Assembly: GCA_002803225.1 (NCBI GenBank)
Contig: NXFV01000042.1
Location: 1-27,022, forward strand
Direction: 5' to 3'
Source: Gamarada debralockiae
Lineage: Eukaryota; Ascomycota; Leotiomycetes; Helotiales; Hyphodiscaceae
Length of the DNA: 27,022 nucleotides
Shown here piece by piece: positions 11,045 to 22,125 of this stretch. A program made the position numbers and the translations under genes. Each line of letters opens with the position of its first letter. Within the stretch, counting starts at the first letter, position 1. Below the pieces are notes generated by a model. The model saw only the letters and a list, made by a program, of their open reading frames with translations. It did no database searches and was not told where the DNA came from.

Positions 11045-11486
11045 CTGCAATATTCACGCAATTAGTTACATATGATAAATATTGCTAGACTACGGTGTGA
11101 AGTTTGTGTAGAGTAGAATATATAGGATTCTATTGCCCTTAGAAGGAAGATTTCCTTCACACAGATTATGAAAGCGGTATAAAAGAACGCCCATATCCTA
11201 GATCGCTATTCCCAAGCATATCTAGTCTCGCAATTCCGGTGAGAGCATCGCCCTTCGTCTGGCATTCCTCTATTAAACTTGCTTGGTTCTGATTTATCTG
11301 GGAGAGCAGGTAAAAATAGCAGCACTTGATAAAGGAGAGTGATACCATACATGGGACAAAGCAAAGTTGAACAACCTGGATTGGCCATATATCGAGCGTC
11401 GCGGCAGGGAGAAGAACGGGGGGAAATGAAAAAGCGGTTGTGCGAATGGGATGCAGACGTCGTGAGTATCGCTCTATAATTTATAA
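11045..11486. other. intergenic, 3' flank of HET gene and edge of hAT remnant
   Basis: No gene is supported. The frame of the hAT remnant is closed by a TAA at 11484-11486. Sequence to the left of it does not translate to recognisable transposase in any frame I checked. Confidence 0.4.
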
Positions 11487-11864
11487 AGATGGGCAACCAA
11501 GTCTCTAGAGCTGGCTAAATTGGCCCTCAACCTCCTCAACACTACTGTCAATTCAACAGCTGCCCAACGAGCCTTCTCTACTATGAACTTCCTCCAATCA
11601 AAAATTCGAAATCGACTGTCGATCGAGAAGATGAATAAGCTCTGTTTTATATATATAAACTCAAGGTCGATTCGGGTGGAATTAAAGCAGACAGATGAGG
11701 AAGTAAAGCTCTTGCAGGATATAATAAACGATATATTATTAAATCAGGAGGACGATTTGGTTGAGAAGGACTTAGTGGGTGAGGACGACGACGAAGAGGA
11801 CTTTAGAGATCTTGATGCCTTTATTAATGAGATGATTACGGCTAGAGAGGTTGATATGGCATAA
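11487..11864 (+). pseudogene. hAT-family transposase, C-terminal dimerisation fragment
   Basis: The open stretch reads SLELAKLALNLLNTTVNSTA, then QRAFSTMNFLQSKIRNRLS and EKMNKLCFIYIN. This is the hAT C-terminal dimerisation signature (conserved [E/Q]RaFS, K.RNRL and the L.F...N tail). An acidic tail (EDDDEEDFRDLDAFINE) follows before the stop. Full hAT transposases are about 600-800 residues; only about 125 remain, with an in-frame stop at 11484, so it is a truncated relic. AT-rich non-coding sequence and a GGTGAG-rich module follow, possibly the right end of the same element. Confidence 0.85.
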
Positions 11865-12600
11865 AAATATATCCTCACTTCCTATACTCTTCCTCTCTTT
11901 AAATTCTGGCATTATTATTACGTCATATGATGGTGTTTTTCATTAAAAATCGTGAATTACGTATAAAATATTGCAAATAATAATGGCGCTAAGACTATTA
12001 TTATTTAATTAAATAAATAAATTTTGCGCATCCCCACCAGGGAGCCCGATCTTACTTCATTCTCAACGCCAGCGCCTTGGGACCTAATTCGGCCCCATCA
12101 AGCATGATCTCCCAGACGGGCACACCCGGAAATCACACATAATGAAATATAACAAACCACCCTGTGAGTAAGTTTACTTCGAAATTATTTTGAGGTTCGG
12201 AGTACGAACCCGTTCTGGCTCCCTGAATCCTTCTCGCCAGGAGTTGACGCTCTCGACAGCCGCGCGACCAGGGATGACCACACCCAGGCAGATTGGTGAG
12301 CAGAGGTGAGGCGGTGGAGAGCGCACAGTGGAGGCCGGTGAGGATGGGTGAGGTTAAGGTGAAGCGAGGGTGAGCAGAGGGGCGAGGAGTCACATGCGCG
12401 GTGGCTTGGGGCGCACGCACAGTGAGGTGAGGATTGGCGCGAAATAACAGTTAAATTATTCAGTGAGACCTCATGCCTCGCAGTGATCCTTGAATTATTC
12501 TCGAATAATTTCAACTTAATGAATTTCTTTTGTATTTCACAATATCTGCTTTGGATAATATTTTTTAATCTACAAGCAAGTGTCTCATGCAATATCCAAA
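11865..12600. other. AT-rich stretch, then GGTGAG-rich repeat; promoter of the next gene
   Basis: From 11865 to about 12040 the DNA is strongly AT-rich (runs of TTAATTAAATAAATAAA type) and non-coding. From about 12170 a GC-richer block begins and leads into the repeat module. Around 12490-12516 there is an imperfect inverted repeat (TTGAATTATT...AATAATTTCAA). No gene is seen. Confidence 0.4.
12295..12454. repeat. repeat module: six GGTGAG, GGATTGGCGC, TAACAGTTAA
   Basis: GGTGAG occurs at 12295, 12305, 12337, 12347, 12369 and 12426. It is followed by GGATTGGCGC (12431-12440, reverse complement of GCGCCAATCC at 7128) and TAACAGTTAA (12445-12454, also at 7111). This resembles subterminal repeats plus a terminal inverted repeat of a DNA transposon, plausibly hAT, lying 430 bp past the hAT transposase remnant. 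No 8-bp duplication was found. Confidence 0.45.
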
Positions 12601-13652
12601 ATGCCAGAACAAATCTCCGTTGAAATGTCAGGAGGACTTCGCTCACCTGATACCCAAGAAACAGCTCCATTGCTGAAGAACGCAGCAACTCCCGCTGGAT
12701 CATCCAAACAGCCCACGAGCAAATTATCGAAACCATCTCTGCTCGAGTCCTCATCAAAACTTGAGAGCTCCAGACACTCTACGCATGGTGCATCGCTGCA
12801 CCCCAACACCGAGCCTCCCCAACGCCTAATCTCCCTTCGCCCCGACCTCTCCCCCAACGAGCCACCCATGACCGACTCCGAAACCGACGATCTCTGCAAA
12901 GTGATATGCAGCCGCATCTGGAAGACCAACCTGGGACACAGTAATTATCTGGCCAACCTGCTTCGACCTCATGAGAGGATGCCAAGAGTTCACAGCTCAT
13001 GAAACCCCGCCGAGCCACTTCCTTCTTTCCCAATCAAGCAAATATTAACTCTAGAATCTCCAGTGTTCGACAAAGTAGTGTCCACCGACCGCCGCGGCCG
13101 TACCGACGATAGACTGTATGCCCAACTCCTGGATTTCTTCTATTGCTTTGTACCCATGGTTGTTATTGTGCCACGTTCAGACCCTGTCATTGTCCGAGCA
13201 GGCGATCTGCAAGCCACAGGAAAATATTGAATACATTTTGGCCCAGGGAGGAATATTAGCAGCGAGAGAGGAACGAATGATCCTCATTGGTGGTTTTCGA
13301 GACCAAAGAATGGCGGTAAGTGGCTGGGATCCTTGAACGGGATCGTGGGCAAGGATGGAATTATGTGAGTGATGATGATTGATGAGTTAGTTGGTGAAGC
13401 TAATGAATTCAGGCCGAAATCGCTCTTCCGCTTAGAGGACGAAACGGGAGGAACAAGAGAGATCAGCGGCGAGGGCTCAAGCTAGGCAGCGGGACCATAA
13501 GGGAGCGAGAAGGCGGGAATCGATCGAACGAAGCAGGGACGAAACGGAAGGGAAATGAACGCGAGGGCGAGAGCCGGTCAAAGGAGCACAGAGAGAAGGG
13601 GAAGGAATGTGATGTGGATATTCGATCAAGGGAGGAAGGATTGAAGAAGTGA
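12601..13652 (+). CDS. unrecognised multi-exon gene, model unresolved, possibly degraded
   Basis: I do not recognise this gene. A long open first exon starts MPEQISVEMSGG (in-frame ATG also at 12580) and is Ser/Pro-rich up to DDLCKVICSRIWKTNLGHSN. After a probable acceptor at 13063 the frame gives VFDKVVSTDRRGRTDDRLYA and LLDFFYCFVPMVV. A different frame then gives PQENIEYILAQGGILAAREE and RMILIGGFRDQRMA, followed by a clear intron (GTAAG at 13316, branch CTAAT, acceptor TTCAG at 13412) and a very charged last exon ending at 13652. AATAAA follows at about 13665. The change of frame near 13160-13202 needs either an unusually short intron (34-43 nt) or an indel, so the gene may be broken. Only the last intron is confident. 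Confidence 0.4.
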
Positions 13653-13726
13653 TAATTTTTCTTCAATAAAGTAGTTCAATATGGACAGGAAATGAAAGGG
13701 CGCTATACTTTTCAAACCCGTCAACT

Positions 13727-14820
<1,094 letters not shown>

Positions 14821-15966
14821 TTTGAGTCTGAAGGTGAAGAACGAAACTTCCTAGAATCGGTTCCTCCATCGTGACTAGATATTGCTTTTGCTTATGGCGG
14901 TTGAAATGACACACGGGCACGAAAGGATTTGATTGCTGTTGATGAAAAACTTGCCGAACTCCACTTGGAGCTGACGGACTCCAGCAGGTCTTTATTTCAG
15001 GAGTTGCCAATTTCCCATCAGTGAGATCCAAGCTCAACACTCCATAACATCTCCAAAAGTACTGAAACGCAGGCCAAAGGAGCCGATGACTCTGGCGGCC
15101 CGTGGCGGGAACGATTTTGGCTTTCTGGATAAATGGACATGATCAGAAGACGCATCTCGAAGACTTTCCGTTGGCTTGGAGTTAAGATTAAAACCCTTAA
15201 TGTTAAGGCTACACGTATTTACTCCATCAATCAAAAACAGGCTAATCTCCTCAAGCCGTTTCAGACAGCAACTTTCCCCACAACATCGCTATATCCACTG
15301 CATTTACAGGGGCCTTTGATGCGCAGATCATTTGATTGCGAGGCTTTGCTTGATTGATGGAAGTTGATGAGGGTTCTTCTAAATGCGGAAGGCGGTATCC
15401 AATTCTGGCTATTCTTAGGGTTAATATGTGAAGTCGGCAGTTGCATCACTGCCCTTTGTCTGTCAGCCACACGATTCTGGTCTTGTCTAATTAAAGAGTG
15501 GATTGAAATAAATAGCACTAGTTAGAACTAGGAAAGAGGAGAGAGATGATGAGATATTCAAAGCCCGGCTGAACATCTTACGCCGCCCAAAAAGGAAGGC
15601 GGTGATAAAGGGCAGCCCTACCTTGCAAACTTGACTTTTTCTCGCATCTCACCGAGCTCACTTCATCTCCTTCACTCGAACACCAAACGGATCACAGATG
15701 TTCTTTCTGCCAATATGGTTGCATGACTCGCGATCTCATCGCGGCGCATCTTGTGGAACACAAAGCGAGAAGAAATCATATCATTAAATAAAAGAAATGA
15801 GAGCTAGAAAAGAAGGACACTGCCAGATGAAATCTACGCTGTGGTTTGTCAGCATTCTCTTTCATGCTTAGTGTACCTTGAAACATATCTAGGGTTCTGC
15901 CAACTCTACGATTCTTCCCTTCCTAGTTATCAATGATTTTGTCTCATATTATCGTCTGATTCGCCA
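14821..15966. other. intergenic, GH53 promoter and gene-free DNA
   Basis: The first few hundred bases must hold the galactanase promoter. The rest contains only short frames without recognisable content; I see no RNA gene, repeat or transposase. Confidence 0.45.
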
Positions 15967-16167
15967 CTAGCAGATATGTATGCAAGCGAACACAAGCAGC
16001 CCAAAGATACACTGTAGAGGAAAGTAGAGGTTCAGGTTGACTGTGAGATGCTCTTGGACAGCGGTAAATATACGGGTGAAGCCTGGGAATAATACCAAGT
16101 CCAGGGTCGAGGTTTGAGCATCCGAGGTTGGTTGAATTGGTAGACCATTCTCATTGCATTCTGCCAT
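15967..16167 (-). pseudogene. possible N-terminal fragment of a BCS1-like AAA ATPase
   Basis: The frame from MAECNENGLPIQPT contains LDLVLFPGFTRIFTAVQEHL followed by NLNLYFPLQCIFGLLVFACI and then stops. This layout (FPGF, a short helix, an N-L-Y-x-P-L segment and one hydrophobic helix) resembles the membrane-anchor N-terminus of fungal BCS1-like P-loop ATPases. The ATPase part (Walker motifs) is absent downstream. It could be a leftover of a truncated paralogue, or a chance likeness: 66 residues is little evidence. Confidence 0.3.
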
Positions 16168-17308
16168 TATTGGAAAATGTTGCAGAGATATTGTCAAGTA
16201 GAGGACGACGCGTAGATGGCTTTGATGTGCGTGACAGGTAAGATATGTACAGAAGTGAGAAATTTTTGAAGTTTCTTGAAGGGTTTGGAGGGATGCAGAA
16301 CGAGGTGTTGATCAAACAAAGGTCGCATTAGTATTCGCAAAATAGAGCACCTTTTACAAATACCTCTTTATGTAGGACTTTCGTCGTAAAGCTGTCATAG
16401 TTCGTTATATAACAAGTTCCTTGCTACATTTTCTTTTATATTCCTTGTCAAATTTGTACAGCCAAACAACTAAATCCTCAACTCTACAAACCGATACTCG
16501 AGATATAGCAACGTCGATGTTCCACCCGCGAGCAGCGCTCTTGCCCCCACTCCTGGTGCAAGCCGTAACACATGTCCGTCTAGACTTGGAGTCCAAGGTG
16601 GAGGTATAGTGCCGAGCCCGCCGCTATTCAAAGTTATGACGTAGGTTAATAGAGGGCTAGAAGACTTAAGACGCTGAACCTGTAGCCATAGCTGTTGCTG
16701 AACTCGTCTTGATCGCGGATACCGTCACACCTTCCCCACCACTTACAGTTGGGGAGCTTGTTAACCCAGCCATAGTTGCGTTTATGGATGGTTGGATGGC
16801 GAGGATGCTGCTAGGGATGGGGCCGACAATGAAGCCATAACTGCTATATTCTGAGCTCAAGAGAGTTATGTCCGTTTCTGTGATAGGAGTACAAGAACTC
16901 CTAGCATTCGCGATTGATCCCATTTTATGCCATGACGCTAACCAAAGCACTGGGGATCAACCTCAATTCTCTAGATAACTAGTCGAAATAACGAGAATAC
17001 TAAGCTCGGGAGGAAAGGAAAGAAGAAGAGAAGAGCTCAAGAGCTGAGCACAATCAATGAAGAAGCCCCAGTCCATCAAGCTCATCAATATAATATCACT
17101 TCTGTGTGCTGTCCCTATTGCCACACCCGCTCTGACCTTGTGACATTGGGTTCCGTTTCAATGACAATTGAGAGCATTCCAGATGATAATTATAACTCAA
17201 TCGTGAAATAAGACAATTTCAACAAGTGAAGATGACTCAGAGGAGGGATATCCAGGAGTTCCGGAAAGTCTCGCCTCACTCGTGTCATTTCTAGAATAGG
17301 CTTTCTCG
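16168..17308. other. intergenic, no certain gene
   Basis: A Ser/Thr-rich minus-strand frame at 16666-16923 (starting MGSIANARSS, containing SSEYSSYGFIVGPIPSSILA) is open for 85 residues but has no recognised domain and no convincing neighbouring exon. Nothing else can be named. Confidence 0.35.
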
Positions 17309-18259
17309 TCACACTACATCCAGTTCCTTTTCTATTTCGGCCTCTATTCCCACCGTCGTCCTCGCAAACCACTCACGTTCCCTCCGCAATTCTCGTCTGA
17401 CCCACCACCACGTCCCCAGCGCCCAAATCCCAATCCACAAAAACAATACTCCAAACGATAATCCATACGCGATCTCAAACGGTAATCCCCAAGTTATACC
17501 TGCCAGCGCACCAGTAAAAACAGCACCCCCAATGATCCACCACATATTGACATCCCATAGCAGGCGTCTAAAAACCGGCGAAGCATTCCATCGCGCCTGT
17601 AATTCCTCTCTATACCTCCTCATCTGCCCCGCATCGACAGCCACAAAGTCCTCCATGACGTAATACACAAAAGGCTTACACCTCTCCCCTTTCTGATCCG
17701 AACTCACTCTAAACGGCAACCTAAAAGGAATCGCGCTCACCCCCGCCGTCAAGACCGCGAAACCCGCCAAGAAGCCCGGAGTCATCAAGAAAAGCCATAG
17801 GACTGGCTCGTTCAAACTCGTACTTATCACATATAGCACGATTCCGATCACTGTTGCAACTAGGTACCACCAAAACAAGAAGTCAAAGCCCCATTTTGCT
17901 TCTTGTCCCAAAGGCGCGTAGATAGAGCGGTGTTTGACGAGGCGGTAGCCTCGGAGTGGGAGCTCTATCGTCTCGCCAAGTCCGAGGGACGCGCATGAAA
18001 TCCCGAGGTTGACTTCGATGTTGAGGGAGGTGAGTGACGTAAGCGTGTAGTACATTATACAGGGCAGGACGAGGTCGAAGAGCAGGAGGCCGAGGGTGCA
18101 GATGATTATCGCGGACTTTTTTGTCCAGGGAGAGAAAGAGAGCTGTGGTGGTCGTAGTCTAAGATTCTTTGCCTTATCTTTCTTCAAGGACGAGCTTGAG
18201 TCTTCAGAACTTGAACTGTGGCGTGGAGCTCCCATTTCTCTTGAGTTCTGGCATTCCAT
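17309..18259 (-). CDS. uncharacterised five-helix membrane protein, single exon
   Basis: 316 residues, start in good context (ACCATGG). A Ser-rich cytosolic-looking N-terminus (SSSSEDSSSSLKKDK) is followed by hydrophobic segments at about 50-72, 124-146, 154-178, 239-258 and 264-287. Charged loops (RRYREELQARWN at about 214-225) and a Trp/Arg-rich tail (WWWVRRELRREREWFAR at about 284-300) follow. I know no function for it; fungal genomes carry many lineage-specific proteins of this style. The frame is open, well biased and without breaks. Its neighbours are repeats on the right and gene-poor DNA on the left, so context does not suggest a role. Confidence 0.72.
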   Translation of the reverse strand: MECQNSREMGAPRHSSSSEDSSSSLKKDKAKNLRLRPPQLSFSPWTKKSAIIICTLGLLLFDLVLPCIMYYTLTSLTSLNIEVNLGISCASLGLGETIELPLRGYRLVKHRSIYAPLGQEAKWGFDFLFWWYLVATVIGIVLYVISTSLNEPVLWLFLMTPGFLAGFAVLTAGVSAIPFRLPFRVSSDQKGERCKPFVYYVMEDFVAVDAGQMRRYREELQARWNASPVFRRLLWDVNMWWIIGGAVFTGALAGITWGLPFEIAYGLSFGVLFLWIGIWALGTWWWVRRELRREREWFARTTVGIEAEIEKELDVV

Positions 18260-18720
18260 GGTCGTCGCTGGGTTTCCCGGGTTGGCGAGGCTGTCGTTGC
18301 GTTTCTGTATATCCTCTTTATAAAGACTGGCCGGGGAAGCCCTTTGGTGGTAGACCTGTCACCTAGGGCTAAGTCGTTGGAATCGCAATAGTCTCATTTT
18401 ATCTCATCTGCGTCCGGCCTTGTTGATTTAAATGCAGGAAGAATACCAATGTTAAGCGGCAAATACTTGCGTCATAGGCGTTGAAGCCAACGTTCGGGAA
18501 CTTCGGGGCTCTAATCACACGGATACCCGGGTGCTTTTTATTAGTTGGCAAACCCTGGCCCCTCTTCGGCGAAGAAAAACGTGGCCTGTGCCCACCAAAA
18601 CTGCATCTTACTTTCAGGCTCAAAGAGCGATGATAAAACTTAATTAAAATTACCAAAAAGTAGTAGACATACAGTTTGACTTCTTAAGAGCTCTAAAATC
18701 AAGTTTTAGCAAATTTAATT
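18260..18720. other. intergenic, nothing recognised
   Basis: It contains the promoter side of the membrane-protein gene and, towards the right, AT-richer sequence leading to the solo LTR and its TAATT duplication (18716-18720). No gene is supported. Confidence 0.45.
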
Positions 18721-18992
18721 TGTTGACAGGTCTAGAAGGTACGGTGATATCTGGGGTTCGGGATTGACCGCTGGGCACTGACTATCAGGTGCTGGTTGTC
18801 AGGTGTTAGCTATCAGTCACTGAGTATCAGGTGCTAGCTATCGGGATTGAAAGAATAGCTAGAGCCAAGTTGTAGATATAGGGGAAGAGTTGAACTCTGG
18901 AAGAAAGGGATAGAGATCTTGAATTGAAGCATCTTAAGCCTATATCAGACTAGCGCCATATGCGCCTCGGTATCAGGGTACTCATAACAACA
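18721..18992 (+). mobile_element. solo LTR (272 bp) with 5-bp target duplication TAATT
   Basis: The element starts TGTTGACAGGTCTAGAAGGT and ends ATAACAACA, with TAATT immediately on both sides (18716-18720, 18993-18997). It shares the TAGAAGGTACGGTGATATCT block near its 5' end and the AAGTTGTAGATATA and TTGAATTGAAGC blocks with the copy at 23951. At 18783-18838 it holds four 14-bp tandem units (TATCAGGTGCTGGT type) where the other copies hold 18- or 20-bp units. Confidence 0.87.
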
Positions 18993-19532
18993 TAATTAAG
19001 TTTTATTAAAGCCTTTATTATCACTAAAGTAAGGGGTAATGGTCGTGACTGTCACGTAGTGAATATTCCATATTCACTAGCGCAAGGCTAGGCAAGGCTG
19101 TGCGCAGCCTTAAGGCCAACTTAAAGAGCCTCTGAACTTTATTCTCTAGCTTAGTTTTCTTGTATTAATAGCAATCTATACTTTGTATGGACCATGCTAT
19201 AACATTAAACTAAGCTCTTTTAAACTCTGCTAGGAAGAAAATTACCGTAAACATATCTTATGATTAAAATAAAAATTGTTATCAACGAGAGCTGGCAGAG
19301 GTCTGGATCATTTTTTTCATGCTAGCGTACACAGCCAGACCTTCAAACGATATTCCACATATTAGAGTGTGAACATTGGCATATTCATTATCTCCGTCGT
19401 CATAATCTTCTCCCGCCCACTGCCTCCCCAAGATGAACCCTTTCCAATAACTCCTCAAATAACCATCCACAGTATCATCAAATGCACCCCGTCCAGCCTC
19501 GGTGTCATGAATGAAGAGTCGTCAAATCCAGG
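18993..19532. other. intergenic, AT-rich, with a short hairpin
   Basis: TAGTGAATA (19057-19065) and TATTCACTA (19071-19079) form a perfect 9-bp stem with a 5-base loop. Around it the DNA is AT-rich and non-coding; this may be another repeat fragment. The right side is the 3' flank of the caspase-Gpc1 gene. Confidence 0.4.
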
Positions 19533-22125
19533 CTATTTTGACACTTCTGCACCTTTCTTCATAATCTCCTCATTCTGGTGCTTCTTGGTTAATACCTCAC
19601 TGTAATAGGTTGCACCATTGTACACCGTCCAGGAAAACACTACAATCAGGAAGGCAGCAGATGCATATCGATTCCCGAACCAGAGAAGACATGGGAGCGT
19701 AGTTATAATTACGTAGCAATACTGAATTATGTTGAATATGGGTTCTTGGAGAGACTCTGGGAAAGAGAGCACGAATCTTCCGACCTTGGCTTTAGCGTGC
19801 GATTTTCGGAGCCAGGTAAAAGATGTCGGATTTCCTGCCTCAATTTGCTCTCGACAGAGAACGGTAATCATGAAATGATAGGATAGCTGCCAGATTGCAT
19901 ATGGAACTGTAGACCATAGAGTCATGACTAGGAGAGAGTCGGTGACTTTTAAGCTTGGTGCTAAGGCTTTAATTGCGCCGATGGCTGGGAACCGTTCCTG
20001 TTGAAGATCCGGGGGAAGGAGATGTACCAAGCAGTGCAGAGCAACGCAAGGCATAATATGGATAAAGACATTGGTGATTTTGTCGAAGCTATGGAAGACC
20101 ATCAAGCTTCTCCACATAGTTATGCTGATTGCATTGTTTCCGAATGCTAGGCAGTAGGTACTTATGAAGAGTCGTGTGGACCGGGGGAATAACCAGATAG
20201 CGCACATGCAGAGGATGTTGACAAAGTAACACAGGTCGGCCAGGAAATAATGCCATCCACGCTGATAGTAAGTATAATATCGTATCGGCATGAGGTACAG
20301 AAGCTGAAAGCTGTACCAGTAATGGAAATACTGCGGGTATCCTCCAATAAGATATCCGCTAATAAGGATGTTGAAGACACCACAGATGAATAGTGCTTTC
20401 TCCCTCTGAATCTTCCGCTGAGCAATTGTTTCGGTATCGTCCCAGTGCTCTACATATCTTTTAACATCACCGCGGATCTTCTTCCATAGATCGAAAGCCC
20501 GTAGTATATTCAAAGGCAAAAACTCCCATTCAGGTAGGTTGTGCCCCGAAGGTGAAGGCTTTGGCGGGAGTCGAGGGCTCCCCTCAAGCCCCTCTGGCGT
20601 TGGTATTGGTGATATAGATGCCTTCATGTCTTTAGTGGGGGACAGTCCGGCTAAGGAACCACTCGCAGGAAGTTGAAGCCTTTCTGGTACCAGACGCTCC
20701 GAGCCGGCAATAGGTTCCGAACTACCGTAGTTGCATGCGTTCGTGGAAGGTGTTTGGTCAAAGGATAGATTCTCAGACGTGACAAATCCGACAAAGCTAT
20801 ATGCTGGGTGCTCGGGAAGGAGATTCCATACTGCAACTGGCATTCGCAATAAAAGAAGTGTCGAGAAGCTATCCCATCGACCTTCGATTTTAATCTCGAG
20901 GCCATCTCCGGGGAGATTCCGTATCCACTCCACCCATTCGTCCTTATCCAAATCGGTCTTCTCTACCCGAATTGCTAGCAATATTTGAGCACATTTTACG
21001 TCATCGATGCTGTTTATCGAAGATCCCGATGGCGTGAAGTCTGTCGGGGACGAGTCGCTATCGTCTAGTTCGTTATTCGAGGGCAGATGTTCTTGCTGAG
21101 GAAGGGGACCCAATACGATACTTCGACGAGGTCTAGTTTCGGAGAGAATACTGTATATGGGAGTTCTGCGCTTCTGGCGTTCCAAGATATACCCTCCACC
21201 AGGACGCTCCTCTAATTCTGGCGTCCAACATTTCAACTTGCTCAAAATTTGAGCATGGAGTGAACCGACGGAGAAAGGCAACTTTTCCGACGCAACGATG
21301 AGAATGTGAGTAAGAGCCTTTGTAAAAGAATGTTCGTCGACTTCGGGCGCAATAGTTTCGTAACCACAAGCAGCGATCACTTCAGTGACCCCGCCTTTTC
21401 CTTGCCTTGGCCCACAAGTTGGGACCGCAGCGGAGTGGCAACAATCTAGTAACAAAAGGACATCAGAATCTGCTTCTTCGAGCATTGATTGGATGCCTCC
21501 AGAAGGCAATTCAATTGATGGCTCGTGACGATTGCTGCCAAGAAATCAGTCGTTTTTCCAGGTTCCCAGGCACCTTTCACCACTTACGCAAACCATATTG
21601 ATGCCTCATTCGAATATTGACCTCCTCTTGCATGTCCGGCATAGTAAACAATAAGCAGTGTATCTTTGCTGTCATTTTCAAGGAATTCGAAAATCCGACC
21701 CTTGAGTCTTTTGTCAGGCTTTTGGCTCGGAATCCTGTACTGCTCTACTTCAAAGTGATATATTCCCTCAAAGACACGTTGGAGGCCCTCTACCTCAGTC
21801 TTGACGCCGAGATCATCTTCTTCCCAAGAAAGCAGCAAAACATTGGCTTTCAAGTATCGTATTTCATGTCGTTTCGGCAAGGCTGCCTGAGCTGCCTCAT
21901 TGAAATCTGCTGCTACGAGACGAAGATCTTCGACATGGTCTTCCGTGAAAGTTATATCGTGAGTGGGAGCAGCGAGGCGGACGATACCGTTGTAAATGAC
22001 GTCTTGCTATTAGGTGTCAGCACATCGTAGCCGGCGACCGAAAAAAAAGATTCTCATACATCATTCCCGGCACGAACATTACCGTTTGGGAGGGCTACAC
22101 CAGGTTGGACCAAATTTACATTCAT
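19533..22125 (-). CDS. caspase-like domain fused to glycerophosphocholine acyltransferase (Gpc1/DUF2838), three exons
   Basis: Exons are 22060-22125, 21588-22006 and 19533-21534; both introns are 53 nt with branch CTGAC/CTGAT, and frame is kept, giving 828 residues. Residues about 75-260 are a caspase-like (C14) domain: LLLSWEEDDLG, IVYYAGHARGG with catalytic His147, and LLLLDCCHSA with Cys194. Residues 338-420 form a middle domain (EWVEWIRNLP, STLLLLRMPVAVWNLLP, FVGFVTSENL). I have the impression it accompanies caspase-like domains in other fungal proteins. A Pro/Ser-rich linker (about 420-498) follows. Residues about 505-828 are a Gpc1 acyltransferase: GYLIGGYPQYFHYWY, LYLMPIRYYTYY, HYFLADLCYFVN, STYCLAFGNNA and VYNGATYY at the end, with several membrane helices. 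Gpc1 acylates glycerophosphocholine to lysophosphatidylcholine. The Cys motif, middle domain, linker and acyltransferase lie in one uninterrupted exon, so the fusion is direct. No stop or frameshift is seen. Confidence 0.88.

Noticed and set aside
16405..16609. Small genes on either strand
   Set aside because: Overlapping sense and antisense frames of about 60 residues with no recognisable content.
19533..21509. Two separate adjacent genes, caspase-like and Gpc1-like, artificially joined
   Set aside because: The reading frame is continuous through the caspase Cys motif, middle domain, linker and acyltransferase with no stop and no intron needed, so fusion is the simplest reading.
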